Assembly: GCF_009796765.1 (NCBI RefSeq)
Contig: NZ_CP047023.1
Coordinates: forward strand, 2,215,501 to 2,279,500
Direction of reading: 5' to 3'
Origin: Paraglaciecola sp. L3A3
GTDB lineage: Bacteria > Pseudomonadota > Gammaproteobacteria > Enterobacterales > Alteromonadaceae
Length of the DNA stretch: 64,000 bases
In this document: one piece after another, positions 28,059-36,485 of the stretch
Layout of the letters: every line of letters starts with the position of its first letter
Numbering within the stretch: the stretch's first letter is position 1
Translations under genes and position numbers: made by a program
Notes under the pieces: model-generated
The model's database searches: none
Seen by the model: only the letters and a program-made list of their open reading frames with translations
What the model was told of the DNA's origin: nothing

Positions 28059-29180
28059 TTAGTATACTTTGTTGCCAGCGATGAATGTTTCTCGGACTGT
28101 AAAATCATGGTTCAATACCACCCAATCAGCATCAAAGTTTTCAGTTAAATAGCCTTTTTGTTGCTGTTTACCTAGAAAGTTTGCGGGGGTGCTAGATGCC
28201 ATTATAAGTGCTTGCTCTTTTGAACAATGTAAATCTTCAATTGTATGCTTAACTGCTGTCGCCATATCTAGAGCTGAACCGGCTAACCTGCCACCTTCAA
28301 TAGTCAATCTATTGCCTTCACGGCTAATATTCATATCACTAAATTCAAGAGCGACTTGATCGCTGCCCACATGTGACATTGCATCTGTGACTAACATTAT
28401 TTTGTTGGCTGTTTTACATTTAATGGCAAGCTGACAGCTAGCTATATCAACATGTTCATGGTCGACAATTAAACCGCAGTAAGTGTTGTTATCTAACAGT
28501 GCTGCGCCAACCATTCCTGCTGCTCTGCTTTGCAGTGGTGACATGGCATTAAATAAATGGGTAAAACCTTGTGCCCCAACTGATATGGCTGCTTGTGTTT
28601 GTTCTACTGTGGCATTTGAATGGCCCAAGCAGACTTTTACATTGGACTTAACCAGTTCTTGAATAATGTCACAAGGTACATTTTCAGGGGCTAAAGTGAC
28701 ACAAACCGTGCCTAGATCATGGCGTAAAAATAAGGCTAGTTCTTGATCTGTGATATGCCTAATATGTTGCTCTGGATGAATACCTTTTTTCGGTTGACTT
28801 AAATGTGGCCCTTCAAAATGCACTCCCAAAATTCCCGGTGTTTTTTCTGCTATCGCTTGTTGAATGGCATTAGTAGCCAAACTCATAGTGGCAATCTTGT
28901 CGGTGATTAATGTGGGCAACATACCGGTAGTACCAAATTGTTGGTGAGCTTGGCTTATTATTTGTAGTGCCCCAACAGTAGGTTGATTATTAAACAACAC
29001 TCCTCCACCGCCATTAACCTGTACATCAATAAAGCCGGGGGCAACTAAACCTGTTAGTTGAATATCAGCTGACTCGGCTAATCCATCTTCTACGGATATA
29101 ATGGAGCCATTTTTGATGGTCATCACTTGATTGTTTTTTATGTTATTCCCATCAAATAATTGTGGTGCAAAATAACGCAT
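28059..29180 (-). CDS. nagA: N-acetylglucosamine-6-phosphate deacetylase
   Basis: A 373-residue amidohydrolase that removes acetate from GlcNAc-6-phosphate. Seen: APGFIDVQVNGGGGVLFNNQ near residues 51-70 (a Gln replaces the second His of HxH, as in E. coli NagA), GVHFEGPHLSQPKKGIHP near 120 with the metal Glu, CLGHSNATVEQT near 184, FTHLFNAMSPLQSR near 208 and MLVTDAMSHVGS near 260 with the catalytic Asp. It lies 12 bases after nagB-II. Confidence 0.95.
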   Translation of the reverse strand: MRYFAPQLFDGNNIKNNQVMTIKNGSIISVEDGLAESADIQLTGLVAPGFIDVQVNGGGGVLFNNQPTVGALQIISQAHQQFGTTGMLPTLITDKIATMSLATNAIQQAIAEKTPGILGVHFEGPHLSQPKKGIHPEQHIRHITDQELALFLRHDLGTVCVTLAPENVPCDIIQELVKSNVKVCLGHSNATVEQTQAAISVGAQGFTHLFNAMSPLQSRAAGMVGAALLDNNTYCGLIVDHEHVDIASCQLAIKCKTANKIMLVTDAMSHVGSDQVALEFSDMNISREGNRLTIEGGRLAGSALDMATAVKHTIEDLHCSKEQALIMASSTPANFLGKQQQKGYLTENFDADWVVLNHDFTVRETFIAGNKVY

Positions 29181-29191
29181 GGGTACTTCCT

Positions 29192-30202
29192 CTATAGGGT
29201 TTTAGTCACTTTTTTCAGGCCCGCTGGGCTATCGGGATCAAGCCTCATTTGTCGTGCAATAAATTCAATGTCTAAATAAAAACGTTGTAATATAATAAGT
29301 GGCATACATCTAGGATGCGTATTATCAACTGTTAATCTTATATTTAATGTACAAGAGCCTCTACTATTTACATCGGCCATAATTTCTTGATGTGCTTGTT
29401 GAGATTCATCATCAACAGCTACATCTATGATAGAAAGTGACTTCTCTACTAAAGTGACTGGGCCATGTAAAAATTCTGCGCTGCTAAAGGCTTCCGCATG
29501 AATGCCACATACTTCTTTTAGTTTTAGAGCGATTTCTCGGCTGACAGCGTAACCAAAACCTCTACCTAGTACCACAAGATGGGAGAGTTTAGCGACAAAG
29601 TCATGGGATAATTTAGCGTCTGCCTCGATGGCTGCTGTTAATTGTTGTGGCAGATGATTTAACGATTCTAGTAATACAGTATCTTGTTTCCAGTATGCGA
29701 TCAGCTGGAGTAGGGCACTTAAAGTTGCTAGGTAACTTTTTGTGGCTGCGATGGCGAGTTCTTGTCCTGCCCGTAAAGGTAATTCGGCATCGACCACTGT
29801 GCTAAGTGGTGAATTGGGGGTATTAACCAATGCTATAGTTAATGCGCCGCTCGCTTTAGCTGCCTTGGTTTGAGCAATAATATCAGGGCTACTACCAGAC
29901 TGTGAAATAACAATCACCAAAGCTTTATCCAACTTAACACTTTGGTTATAAATGCTGAAAACGGATGGAGCAGAGGAAGAAACAGCAATCCCCATTTCGA
30001 CTTCAATTAAATATTTTGCAAATACTCCTGCATGATCTGATGAACCACGGCCAATGATATAAACAAAATAAGGGTTAAATGCGTTAATTTTTTCGACTAA
30101 ACGTTGACAAATTGTTCGGTTAGATATCAGTTGTTGGGCAATTACAATTGGTGTTTGCCGGCTTTCTTGTGCCATTAATGTCGTTTTCATAAGCTTGCTC
30201 AA
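29192..30202 (-). CDS. nagB-II: Glucosamine-6-phosphate deaminase, SIS type (NagB-II)
   Basis: A 336-residue protein with two SIS domains, like the isomerase half of GlmS. It converts glucosamine-6-phosphate to fructose-6-phosphate and ammonia and replaces the unrelated NagB in many marine gammaproteobacteria. Motifs are YIIGRGSSDHAGVFAKYLIE near residue 49, VIVISQSGSSPDIIAQTKAA near 96, and a C-terminal AEFLHGPVTLV followed by a final GLKKVTKTL. First gene of the nagB-II-nagA-nagP operon. The kinase and regulator usual for this pathway are not adjacent. Confidence 0.9.
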   Translation of the reverse strand: MSKLMKTTLMAQESRQTPIVIAQQLISNRTICQRLVEKINAFNPYFVYIIGRGSSDHAGVFAKYLIEVEMGIAVSSSAPSVFSIYNQSVKLDKALVIVISQSGSSPDIIAQTKAAKASGALTIALVNTPNSPLSTVVDAELPLRAGQELAIAATKSYLATLSALLQLIAYWKQDTVLLESLNHLPQQLTAAIEADAKLSHDFVAKLSHLVVLGRGFGYAVSREIALKLKEVCGIHAEAFSSAEFLHGPVTLVEKSLSIIDVAVDDESQQAHQEIMADVNSRGSCTLNIRLTVDNTHPRCMPLIILQRFYLDIEFIARQMRLDPDSPAGLKKVTKTL

Positions 30203-30620
30203 CTTGTTTTACTTTAATTTAGAAAAAAGAATCGCTCCCTGCTCTGAACTTGTCAATGCAGCTTGGATCTGTAATTGTGGTGTTTAGTACGGAATTAAAA
30301 CCTCAGAGACTCTGCCAATAAATGGCCGGCGTCAAAGAAATTAGCGATTGCTGGATTTGAATATAACCCTTTTTTCGTCAAACATGGCGACAATTAACAA
30401 CTGCCGTTCAACCAATGCCATCGCACGCAAAGCGACTGAATGTCTAATTATATCGAGACCCAGCATAACGACAGTAATCTATTTGAGCCTTTATTTCTTT
30501 CAATTTGATCCCACATAAGTGATAAGAGAGTCTTCTTTAGTGATATAAAATAGATGTAAATAAATTATATTACGGGGACAAATGCATGTTTAATAACATG
30601 CTTATTATCCCCAAATAAGT
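30203..30620. other. Intergenic region with an unidentified structured block upstream of the nag operon
   Basis: A 418-base gap that must hold the nag promoter. Within about 30297-30475, the minus strand reads smoothly through an unstarted-looking 40-codon frame (ALRAMALVERQLLIVAMFDE, then KRVIFKSSNR and stop). Directly after it another frame reads NPAIANFFDAGHLLAESLRF. CAGAGACTCTG at 30305-30315 is a small palindrome. I do not recognise a protein. It could be a decayed gene or a dispersed intergenic repeat. Confidence 0.4.
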
Positions 30621-31049
30621 TTATTTATCTTCAGAATTACCTTCAAAAGCTTGTTTTTCTTCTAGTAATTCATCTTTTAATTTTCGTATACCCAGACCTA
30701 GTTCTCGTCCTCTTAAACGTGCATAAAAACTACAACCAGTGAATAAGGCTACACATAATAATATTTCAATCAGCGCATAAAACCATTCATCTTTTACTGC
30801 ATAAATAGAAGTTAGGCCGTGAAGTAAATAATACATGACAATAAAATTGGTCCATGCGTGGGTGTATGGCTTACCTTGGATTAAGCCTTTTGCTGGGGTT
30901 AAAAGAGGGATAACCCACAATAATATTGTGAATAAATGGCTAGTGGCTTTATCTACTGTTAGATAAAAGTGCCAAATAATCACCCAAAAAATTAACAAGG
31001 TATAACTAATCAAGGTTAGTTTACGGTAAAAATTAGTGGTTAATGTCAT
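30621..31049 (-). CDS. DUF2069 membrane protein
   Basis: A 142-residue inner-membrane protein with four hydrophobic segments (about residues 12-30, 40-52, 68-82 and 88-106) and a charged C-terminal tail. Segments such as LLWVIPLLTPAKGLIQGKPY then THAWTNFIVMYYLLHG match DUF2069, commonly found after wrbA. It begins 1 base after the wrbA stop, so they form an operon with the ArsC-like gene. Function unknown. Confidence 0.8.
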   Translation of the reverse strand: MTLTTNFYRKLTLISYTLLIFWVIIWHFYLTVDKATSHLFTILLWVIPLLTPAKGLIQGKPYTHAWTNFIVMYYLLHGLTSIYAVKDEWFYALIEILLCVALFTGCSFYARLRGRELGLGIRKLKDELLEEKQAFEGNSEDK

Positions 31050-31050
31050 A

Positions 31051-31644
31051 TTAGTTTCCTAGCTTAGCGGCCATATTCGCTAATCTTTTTCCTTGTTCGA
31101 TACACATTGTTTTTTCTTCTTCACTTAATTTAGTTGGATTATTGCCTTGGGCTAAATGACTGACACCGTAGGGGGAACCTCCGGTTAAGGTGGTATGTAA
31201 TTGGGGAACTGAATAGGGAAGACCACAAATCAACATCCCATGATGGAGTAAGGGTAACATCATAGATAATAAAGTGCTTTCTTGACCGCCATGCATGCTA
31301 GATGAAGAGGTAAATACACAGCCAGGTTTATTCTCTAAAGATCCTGATAACCACTGGGCACTAGTTTGGTCCAGGAAATATTTTAACGGCGCAGCCATAT
31401 TACCAAAGCGAGTAGGGCTACCTAATGCTAAAGCACTGCATTCAACTAAGTCTTGTAAACAAACGTAAGGGTCGCCAACAGAAGGCACCGCTTGTTGATG
31501 CTCGCCAATATTTGAGCTGACCTCGGGAACTGTCCGTAAACAGGCCTCTAGTCCAACTTGTTCAACACCTAGCGCTATATTATTGGCCATCGCTTGCGTA
31601 GCGCCATGTTTACTGTAATACAGGACTAAAACTTTCTGACTCAT
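31051..31644 (-). CDS. wrbA: NAD(P)H:quinone oxidoreductase, WrbA type
   Basis: A 197-residue flavodoxin-fold FMN enzyme that reduces quinones with two electrons, avoiding semiquinone radicals. VLVLYYSKHGATQAMANNIA at the N-terminus binds the FMN phosphate; GSPTRFGNMAAPLKYFLDQT near 74-93 and FTSSSSMHGGQE near 110 complete the site. It overlaps the ArsC-like gene upstream by 4 bases and is followed by the DUF2069 gene. Confidence 0.92.
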   Translation of the reverse strand: MSQKVLVLYYSKHGATQAMANNIALGVEQVGLEACLRTVPEVSSNIGEHQQAVPSVGDPYVCLQDLVECSALALGSPTRFGNMAAPLKYFLDQTSAQWLSGSLENKPGCVFTSSSSMHGGQESTLLSMMLPLLHHGMLICGLPYSVPQLHTTLTGGSPYGVSHLAQGNNPTKLSEEEKTMCIEQGKRLANMAAKLGN

Positions 31645-31994
31645 AAAATATCTAGTACTGATTCAGGCGGACGACCAATTGCCGCTTTACCGATATTTAA
31701 CACTATAGGTCTTTCAATGAGTTTAGGTTCATCAAGCATGGCGGCTAGAATTTCATCTTCACTCATATCAGGATTTTGTAGATTTTTCTGTTTGTAAGCT
31801 TCTTCACCTTTACGTAATAATTGTCTGGCTGAACTAAAACCTAACTGTTTGACGATTTCACTTAATTCATCAGCACTTAATGGGGTTTTTAAGTATTCAA
31901 TTATTTCTGGTTCAAATCCCTTATCTTGCAACAATTGTAATGTTTGACGGCTTTTTGAACATCTAGGGTTATGGATAATTTTTAAATTAGGCAT
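31641..31994 (-). CDS. ArsC/YfgD-family reductase
   Basis: A 117-residue thioredoxin-fold protein of the arsenate-reductase (glutaredoxin) family. The single catalytic Cys is in NPRCSKSRQTLQLL at residues 8-21, and the C-terminal segment ERPIVLNIGKAAIGRPPESV is conserved in the family. No arsenic-resistance genes are near. In E. coli, YfgD is encoded beside bepA, as this gene nearly is here, so it is more likely a YfgD orthologue of unknown substrate than a dedicated arsenate reductase. Confidence 0.87.
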   Translation of the reverse strand: MPNLKIIHNPRCSKSRQTLQLLQDKGFEPEIIEYLKTPLSADELSEIVKQLGFSSARQLLRKGEEAYKQKNLQNPDMSEDEILAAMLDEPKLIERPIVLNIGKAAIGRPPESVLDIL

Positions 31995-32074
31995 AAAATT
32001 CTTTTTCCTCTTAGTTTATAAACGTATTCTATTGCAATTCTAGGTGTAGATATATTATTTAGGACAAAGTTATT

Positions 32075-32542
32075 TTGAAAAAACTTACATTGAGTCTAAC
32101 TGCTGTTATTGCTTTGTTATTAGGTGTTTGGGTGAATATTGCCGTAAAAGCTGATTTTGTGACTTTGGAAAAACAGAAATATTCATGGTCTTCTTTGCAA
32201 GGTAAGTGGCTTGTGGTGAACTATTTTGCAGAGTGGTGTGTGCCTTGCCTTAGAGAAATCCCTGAGCTTAATCAATTTCATCAACAAAATAAACAAGACA
32301 TTCTATTATTTGGCGTAAGCTTTGATCAAGTTAGTCCTGAGCAATTAAAAGGGTTACAAGAAAAATATAATATTCAATTTCCATTAATTGCCCAACTAGA
32401 TACCCTTCCTTGGTTACAGCCACCTAGCAGTTTGCCTACTACTTATATTATTGGTGCTGATGGTGAAGTGAAAAAACAATTAAAAGGAGAACAAAATGCA
32501 GAAAAATTACTGGCTGTGATTACACAACTACAAAGATTGTAA
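32075..32542 (+). CDS. TlpA-like exported thioredoxin-fold protein
   Basis: A 155-residue protein with an N-terminal hydrophobic anchor or signal (LTLSLTAVIALLLGVWVNIA). The redox motif W-C-V-P-C is near residue 48-52, followed by a cis-Pro segment SLPTTYIIGADG near 127. This is the TlpA/ResA class, acting in the periplasm on thiols. The start is TTG, with AGGA 10 bases upstream; no ATG fits the signal sequence. The 3' end overlaps bepA's 3' end by 15 bases, since the two genes are convergent. Confidence 0.85.
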   Translation: MKKLTLSLTAVIALLLGVWVNIAVKADFVTLEKQKYSWSSLQGKWLVVNYFAEWCVPCLREIPELNQFHQQNKQDILLFGVSFDQVSPEQLKGLQEKYNIQFPLIAQLDTLPWLQPPSSLPTTYIIGADGEVKKQLKGEQNAEKLLAVITQLQRL

Positions 32543-33982
32543 TTTTTCTTGGGCATTTCTAAATTGGTCAATTCTAGCCCTTATGCGTTGTTTTTCTATT
32601 TGTCTATCACTGGCAAAATTATAGGCTGTTTGTAACTCGTCTATGGCTCTAGGATAGGCAGCGATTAAAGCGTAAATTTCTGCTTTTGTACGATGCATTT
32701 CTAATTTTTGATCACTGGCTTGGTATGCATCAGCCAGTAACTCATGAGCTAATAGATTATTTGGATTAAGCAAAATATAGTCTTTTAAAATAATACTGGC
32801 TTTTGGGGCTTGTTTATCTTTGATTAGCACATTCGCTAAATTTAAGGTTAATACTTGATTATAGGGTGCATTGGCAATTTGTTTAGTCAATTTATCAATA
32901 GCTTGTTGGTGTTTATTTAATTCAATTGATAGATCTGTAAATGTGTCTAAATAAAATAAATTGCTAGGCGCTTGTGTTAATAATTCGTCTATTATTTTAG
33001 CCGCGGCAGAATATTGTTCATCAGCTAAATACGATAGTGCTAGGCCATATTCAGCAGCTTGTTTAAAAGCATATTGTGAATTTTTAATTTGTTCTGAAAA
33101 ATAGGCAATATTACGTTGTGGATTAGCATAATATCTAGCTAGTATTCTGGATTTGGCTAAATGAAAATTGATATTTTCCGGTACCGTTTTAGCAGAAAAC
33201 ATGGCTGCTCTAGTACGTGCATCTGATACCCGAGACTCTGGTAAGGGGTGAGTTAATAAAAACGCCATAGGTTTAGACTTCAGTCTGTTCTTTTCAGTTA
33301 ATATGTTAAAAAACGAAGCGGCTCCATTTGGATCAAATCCAGCATGAGCTAAAATATTAATTCCCACTCTATCTGCTTCTTTTTCGTTTTGACGAGTATA
33401 ATTAATCGATGATTGTGCTGATGCAGCATTTCCTACGGATATTGCCGCGATACCTGCCTCAGGGTTGGCTACAGCTAAAAGTATTCCGCCTAATAGTGAA
33501 GCAATTTGTAATGGTGATGATTTTTGTCTAGCTTCTATACTTCTAGCCAAATGCCTTTGTGTAACATGGCTAACTTCATGAGCTAAAACCGATGCTAACT
33601 CCGATTCATTTCGGGCATTAAAAATTAAACCTGTATGTATGCCAATATGTCCGCCAAAAAAAGCAAAGGCGTTTATGTCGGAACTATTTAGAATAAAAAA
33701 AGTATAGGGAAATTTAACATTTTCTGCTTGTGCGACTAAGCGATTGCCAATGTCTTGGATATATTCGTCGAGCAGGGGATCCCTTACAATAGGTGCTTGA
33801 CCTCTTAGTTGACGCATTAATGCATCACCTATTTGCATTTCTTTATCAACGCTTATCGCGCTAGACGCCACCACACCAATTTCGGGAAGGTCGTTTTTGG
33901 TGTTTGCCGCATGAACCGAAAAACTACTAATAGTTTGCACAAGACATGCAGTTACAAATATACAGCGAAAAGTTTTAATCAT
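32528..33982 (-). CDS. bepA: Beta-barrel assembly-enhancing protease
   Basis: A 484-residue periplasmic M48 metalloprotease with C-terminal TPR repeats; it degrades stalled outer-membrane proteins and helps LptD assembly. A signal peptide covers the first 26 or so residues. The zinc motif HEVSH is near 136-140 (VLAHEVSHVTQRHLA), the third ligand in the NEKEADRVGI segment near 198-207. TPR helices fill about 285-480. Neighbours perM and the ArsC/YfgD-like gene match the E. coli bepA region. Confidence 0.95.
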   Translation of the reverse strand: MIKTFRCIFVTACLVQTISSFSVHAANTKNDLPEIGVVASSAISVDKEMQIGDALMRQLRGQAPIVRDPLLDEYIQDIGNRLVAQAENVKFPYTFFILNSSDINAFAFFGGHIGIHTGLIFNARNESELASVLAHEVSHVTQRHLARSIEARQKSSPLQIASLLGGILLAVANPEAGIAAISVGNAASAQSSINYTRQNEKEADRVGINILAHAGFDPNGAASFFNILTEKNRLKSKPMAFLLTHPLPESRVSDARTRAAMFSAKTVPENINFHLAKSRILARYYANPQRNIAYFSEQIKNSQYAFKQAAEYGLALSYLADEQYSAAAKIIDELLTQAPSNLFYLDTFTDLSIELNKHQQAIDKLTKQIANAPYNQVLTLNLANVLIKDKQAPKASIILKDYILLNPNNLLAHELLADAYQASDQKLEMHRTKAEIYALIAAYPRAIDELQTAYNFASDRQIEKQRIRARIDQFRNAQEKLQSL

Positions 33983-34090
33983 AAATTATTTGTATTCTAC
34001 TTTTATTAATCCATCTGTTTGTATGGATAGAACAGGAAAAGTATCAATAAGTTCATTTGTATTGGTAGTTAAATGTAACAAAATTATTGA

Positions 34091-34666
34091 TTAGCTTAGG
34101 TGTGACTCTTTTTCATTTTCTTCTAGTTGGTAAAAAAATTCTTTTACCGACAGCCCACTCTTATTTTCAACTTTTAACTTATGGATAAATAAATCAATCA
34201 ATTGTTCAGTCATCATATGGGCATATTTAATTAATTCCATATCTGCATCATCACCTTTACGGTGCATCATAGTCATTAAGTCTTGCAAGCCATTTATTTT
34301 AATTACAGGGCCAAAACTAGCCGGATTATATTCTTTAAAAGGAGAATCTGGTTCTATGACCATAACAATTGCTTGTGCTTCACCTCTGATTATGGGAAAA
34401 CAGTGAAGTTCGAAAGCGTATTTATCCATTCGGGTTTTTATTGTCACTTGTGGTTTACCTGCCACTAATTTTGTATTATTCCAGTTTTCTGAATTGAGTA
34501 AATATTTAATATTATTATCGAATCCATCAATAAATGTGCCTTCTAGTTCGGCTAGTTTTTTCGCCACAGTTTGAAAGTTAACTGAAACATCACCAAAATT
34601 AATGGACTTTTTTAATTGCAGAATAGCTTTCACATTGTTAAATCGACAGTGCCAATCGCTTATCAA
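34091..34666 (-). CDS. Hypothetical protein of unknown family
   Basis: A 191-residue soluble, acidic protein with no signal or membrane segment and no motif that I recognise. It has an N-terminal DWHCRFNN, a beta-rich middle (KPQVTIKTRMDKYAFELHCF, then PIIRGEAQAIVMVIEPDSPF) and a helical C-terminus (YAHMMTEQLIDLFIHKLKVE). The start is TTG at 34666, with AGAGG 7 bases upstream. It is a single-gene unit divergent from perM. A cytosolic binding or regulatory role is possible but not supported by a motif. Confidence 0.7.
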   Translation of the reverse strand: MISDWHCRFNNVKAILQLKKSINFGDVSVNFQTVAKKLAELEGTFIDGFDNNIKYLLNSENWNNTKLVAGKPQVTIKTRMDKYAFELHCFPIIRGEAQAIVMVIEPDSPFKEYNPASFGPVIKINGLQDLMTMMHRKGDDADMELIKYAHMMTEQLIDLFIHKLKVENKSGLSVKEFFYQLEENEKESHLS

Positions 34667-34874
34667 AATAAAACCTCTATTAATTTATGATTATTTAATA
34701 AACCACTTATTTAAATGGTATTTTACAATCTTGGTATTCTCACATACATTAGCCACAATTAGTAATATCAATCCTAGATATAAGTGCCACTTTAGTCGCC
34801 ACTTTTATTAGAATGAGTATCAGATTACATGACCCATAGAGGTTGTTAAACCTTAAATATATAAAGGAAAATAG

Positions 34875-35945
34875 ATGTTAAGCGTTTTTGAACGTTGGTA
34901 TAAGCGAAAGTTTTCAGATCCCGATTCCATGATGTTGTTATTTATGTTGCTGGTAACCTCTTTATTACTAGTATTATGGGGCGGGATATTAATGCCTGTT
35001 TTGGTTGCTGCTATTATTGCTTATTTATTGGATTGGCCAGTGAGTCAATTGAATAAATTTGGCTTATCTAGAAGTTATACTACTGTACTCGTGTTATTTG
35101 GTTTTATCAGTCTATCGGTATTAACCTTTGTTGGTGTAGTTCCGGTAGTCACCCAACAAAGTATTAATTTAATCAAAGAAATGCCGCAAATCTGGGAACA
35201 AGGACAGTTGTGGTTGCTAGCCTTGCCTGAATCTTATCCTGATTTGGTTCAGCTCACCCAAATTCAAGATGTATTGGATGGTGTGAATCAAAGAGTCGTT
35301 AGCTTGGCTGAGCAATTGTTGTCCGCTTCCTTTAGTTCGCTAGGGGGGCTCGGTGCTTTATTAATCTATATGATTTTAGTGCCACTTATGGTGTTCTTTA
35401 TGCTCAAAGATAAAGACGTTTTAGTGAATAATATTTCTTCGTTGTTGCCAAATGAAAGACGTTTGATTAAACAAGTTGGTTCAGAAATGAATACCCAGAT
35501 TGCCAACTATATTCGCGGAAAAGTGATAGAAATAATTATTGTTGGTACAGTTTCAGCTGTGACATTTGCTTTTATGGACTTACGTTATGCCTTGTTACTT
35601 GGTGTGTTAGTTGGATTTTCTGTGCTTATTCCATATATAGGCGCAGCGGTTGTGACCATTCCTGTGGCAGTTGTAGCGTTATTTCAATGGGGGCTAACTT
35701 CTGAATTTTGGTATTTGATGATTGCTTACAGCATTATTCAGGCATTAGACGGTAATGCGTTAGTGCCAATTTTATTCTCTGAAGCGGTGAGCCTGCATCC
35801 TATATACATTATAGTAGCGGTATTATTTTTTGGTGGTCTATGGGGATTTTGGGGAGTGTTTTTTGCCATTCCGTTAGCAACTTTAGTCAAGGCAGTAGCA
35901 AACGCTTGGTCATCGCCGACTAAAGTTGAGTCTGTTGAGTCTTAA
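34875..35945 (+). CDS. perM: AI-2E family transporter (PerM)
   Basis: A 356-residue inner-membrane protein with seven or eight hydrophobic segments, of the AI-2 exporter/PerM family. Characteristic parts are LVPLMVFFMLKDKDVLVNNI near residue 171, the following ANYIRGKVIEIIIVGTVSAV and a C-terminal LDGNALVPILFSEAVSLHPI. AAAGGAAA lies before the ATG. Its transported solute is uncertain; members export signals or ions. It is convergent with bcp across a perfect palindrome. Confidence 0.88.
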   Translation: MLSVFERWYKRKFSDPDSMMLLFMLLVTSLLLVLWGGILMPVLVAAIIAYLLDWPVSQLNKFGLSRSYTTVLVLFGFISLSVLTFVGVVPVVTQQSINLIKEMPQIWEQGQLWLLALPESYPDLVQLTQIQDVLDGVNQRVVSLAEQLLSASFSSLGGLGALLIYMILVPLMVFFMLKDKDVLVNNISSLLPNERRLIKQVGSEMNTQIANYIRGKVIEIIIVGTVSAVTFAFMDLRYALLLGVLVGFSVLIPYIGAAVVTIPVAVVALFQWGLTSEFWYLMIAYSIIQALDGNALVPILFSEAVSLHPIYIIVAVLFFGGLWGFWGVFFAIPLATLVKAVANAWSSPTKVESVES

Positions 35946-35953
35946 ATTTGATT

Positions 35954-35983
35954 TTAGATACCAGCAAATTTGCTGGTATCTAA
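35954..35983. terminator. Perfect 30-base palindrome between convergent perM and bcp
   Basis: TTAGATACCAGCAAA is followed directly by its exact reverse complement TTTGCTGGTATCTAA. It lies 8 bases past perM's stop and 7 bases from bcp's stop. As RNA it would fold into a long hairpin for both transcripts; there is no long T run, so it may stabilise 3' ends as much as terminate. Confidence 0.7.
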
Positions 35984-35990
35984 GTGAATA

Positions 35991-36458
35991 TTAGATATTT
36001 TGTAGATAATCTAAAACGACTTGATGATGATCTTTGGTTTTAAACTTTTTGAACACTTTTTCGACTTTGCCGTCCTCATTAATTAAGAATGTTGTACGGT
36101 GAATCCCATCATATTCACGGCCCATAAACTTCTTCAAGCCCCAAACACCAAATGCATCGGCTAATGCATGATCTTCATCAGATAGTAGCGTGAAATTTAA
36201 GCTCTCTTTTTCAATAAATTTAGGTAGGCGTTTAACTGCATCTGGGCTAACACCTAACACTACTACATTTAAATCCTGTAGTTGTTGCTGAATATCTCTA
36301 AGCCCTTGAGCTTGAACTGTGCAACCTGGTGTCATGGCTTTCGGATAAAAATAGACTAATACTTTTTGACCTTTAAAATCGTTAATAGAGATAGCTTGGC
36401 CATCTTGATTGGGACAAGCATGAACGGGTGCTAGTGACCCTTCTTCTAACATTTGCAT
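35991..36458 (-). CDS. bcp: Thioredoxin-dependent peroxiredoxin, Bcp type, lacking the usual resolving Cys
   Basis: A 155-residue cytosolic peroxidase. The peroxidatic cysteine is C46 in FYPKAMTPGCTVQ. E. coli Bcp has a second cysteine five residues later (TPGCTVQACGLRD); here that position is Gln51. Another Cys (C15) lies near the N-terminus. It may therefore be resolved by an external thiol, as in 1-Cys Bcp proteins. FTLLSDEDHALADAFGVWG and the YDGIHRTTFLI segment are typical. gcvR lies 27 bases upstream on the same strand, the usual pairing. Confidence 0.93.
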   Translation of the reverse strand: MQMLEEGSLAPVHACPNQDGQAISINDFKGQKVLVYFYPKAMTPGCTVQAQGLRDIQQQLQDLNVVVLGVSPDAVKRLPKFIEKESLNFTLLSDEDHALADAFGVWGLKKFMGREYDGIHRTTFLINEDGKVEKVFKKFKTKDHHQVVLDYLQNI

Positions 36459-36485
36459 CTTTAAATCCTTGGAAATTGTAAAAAA

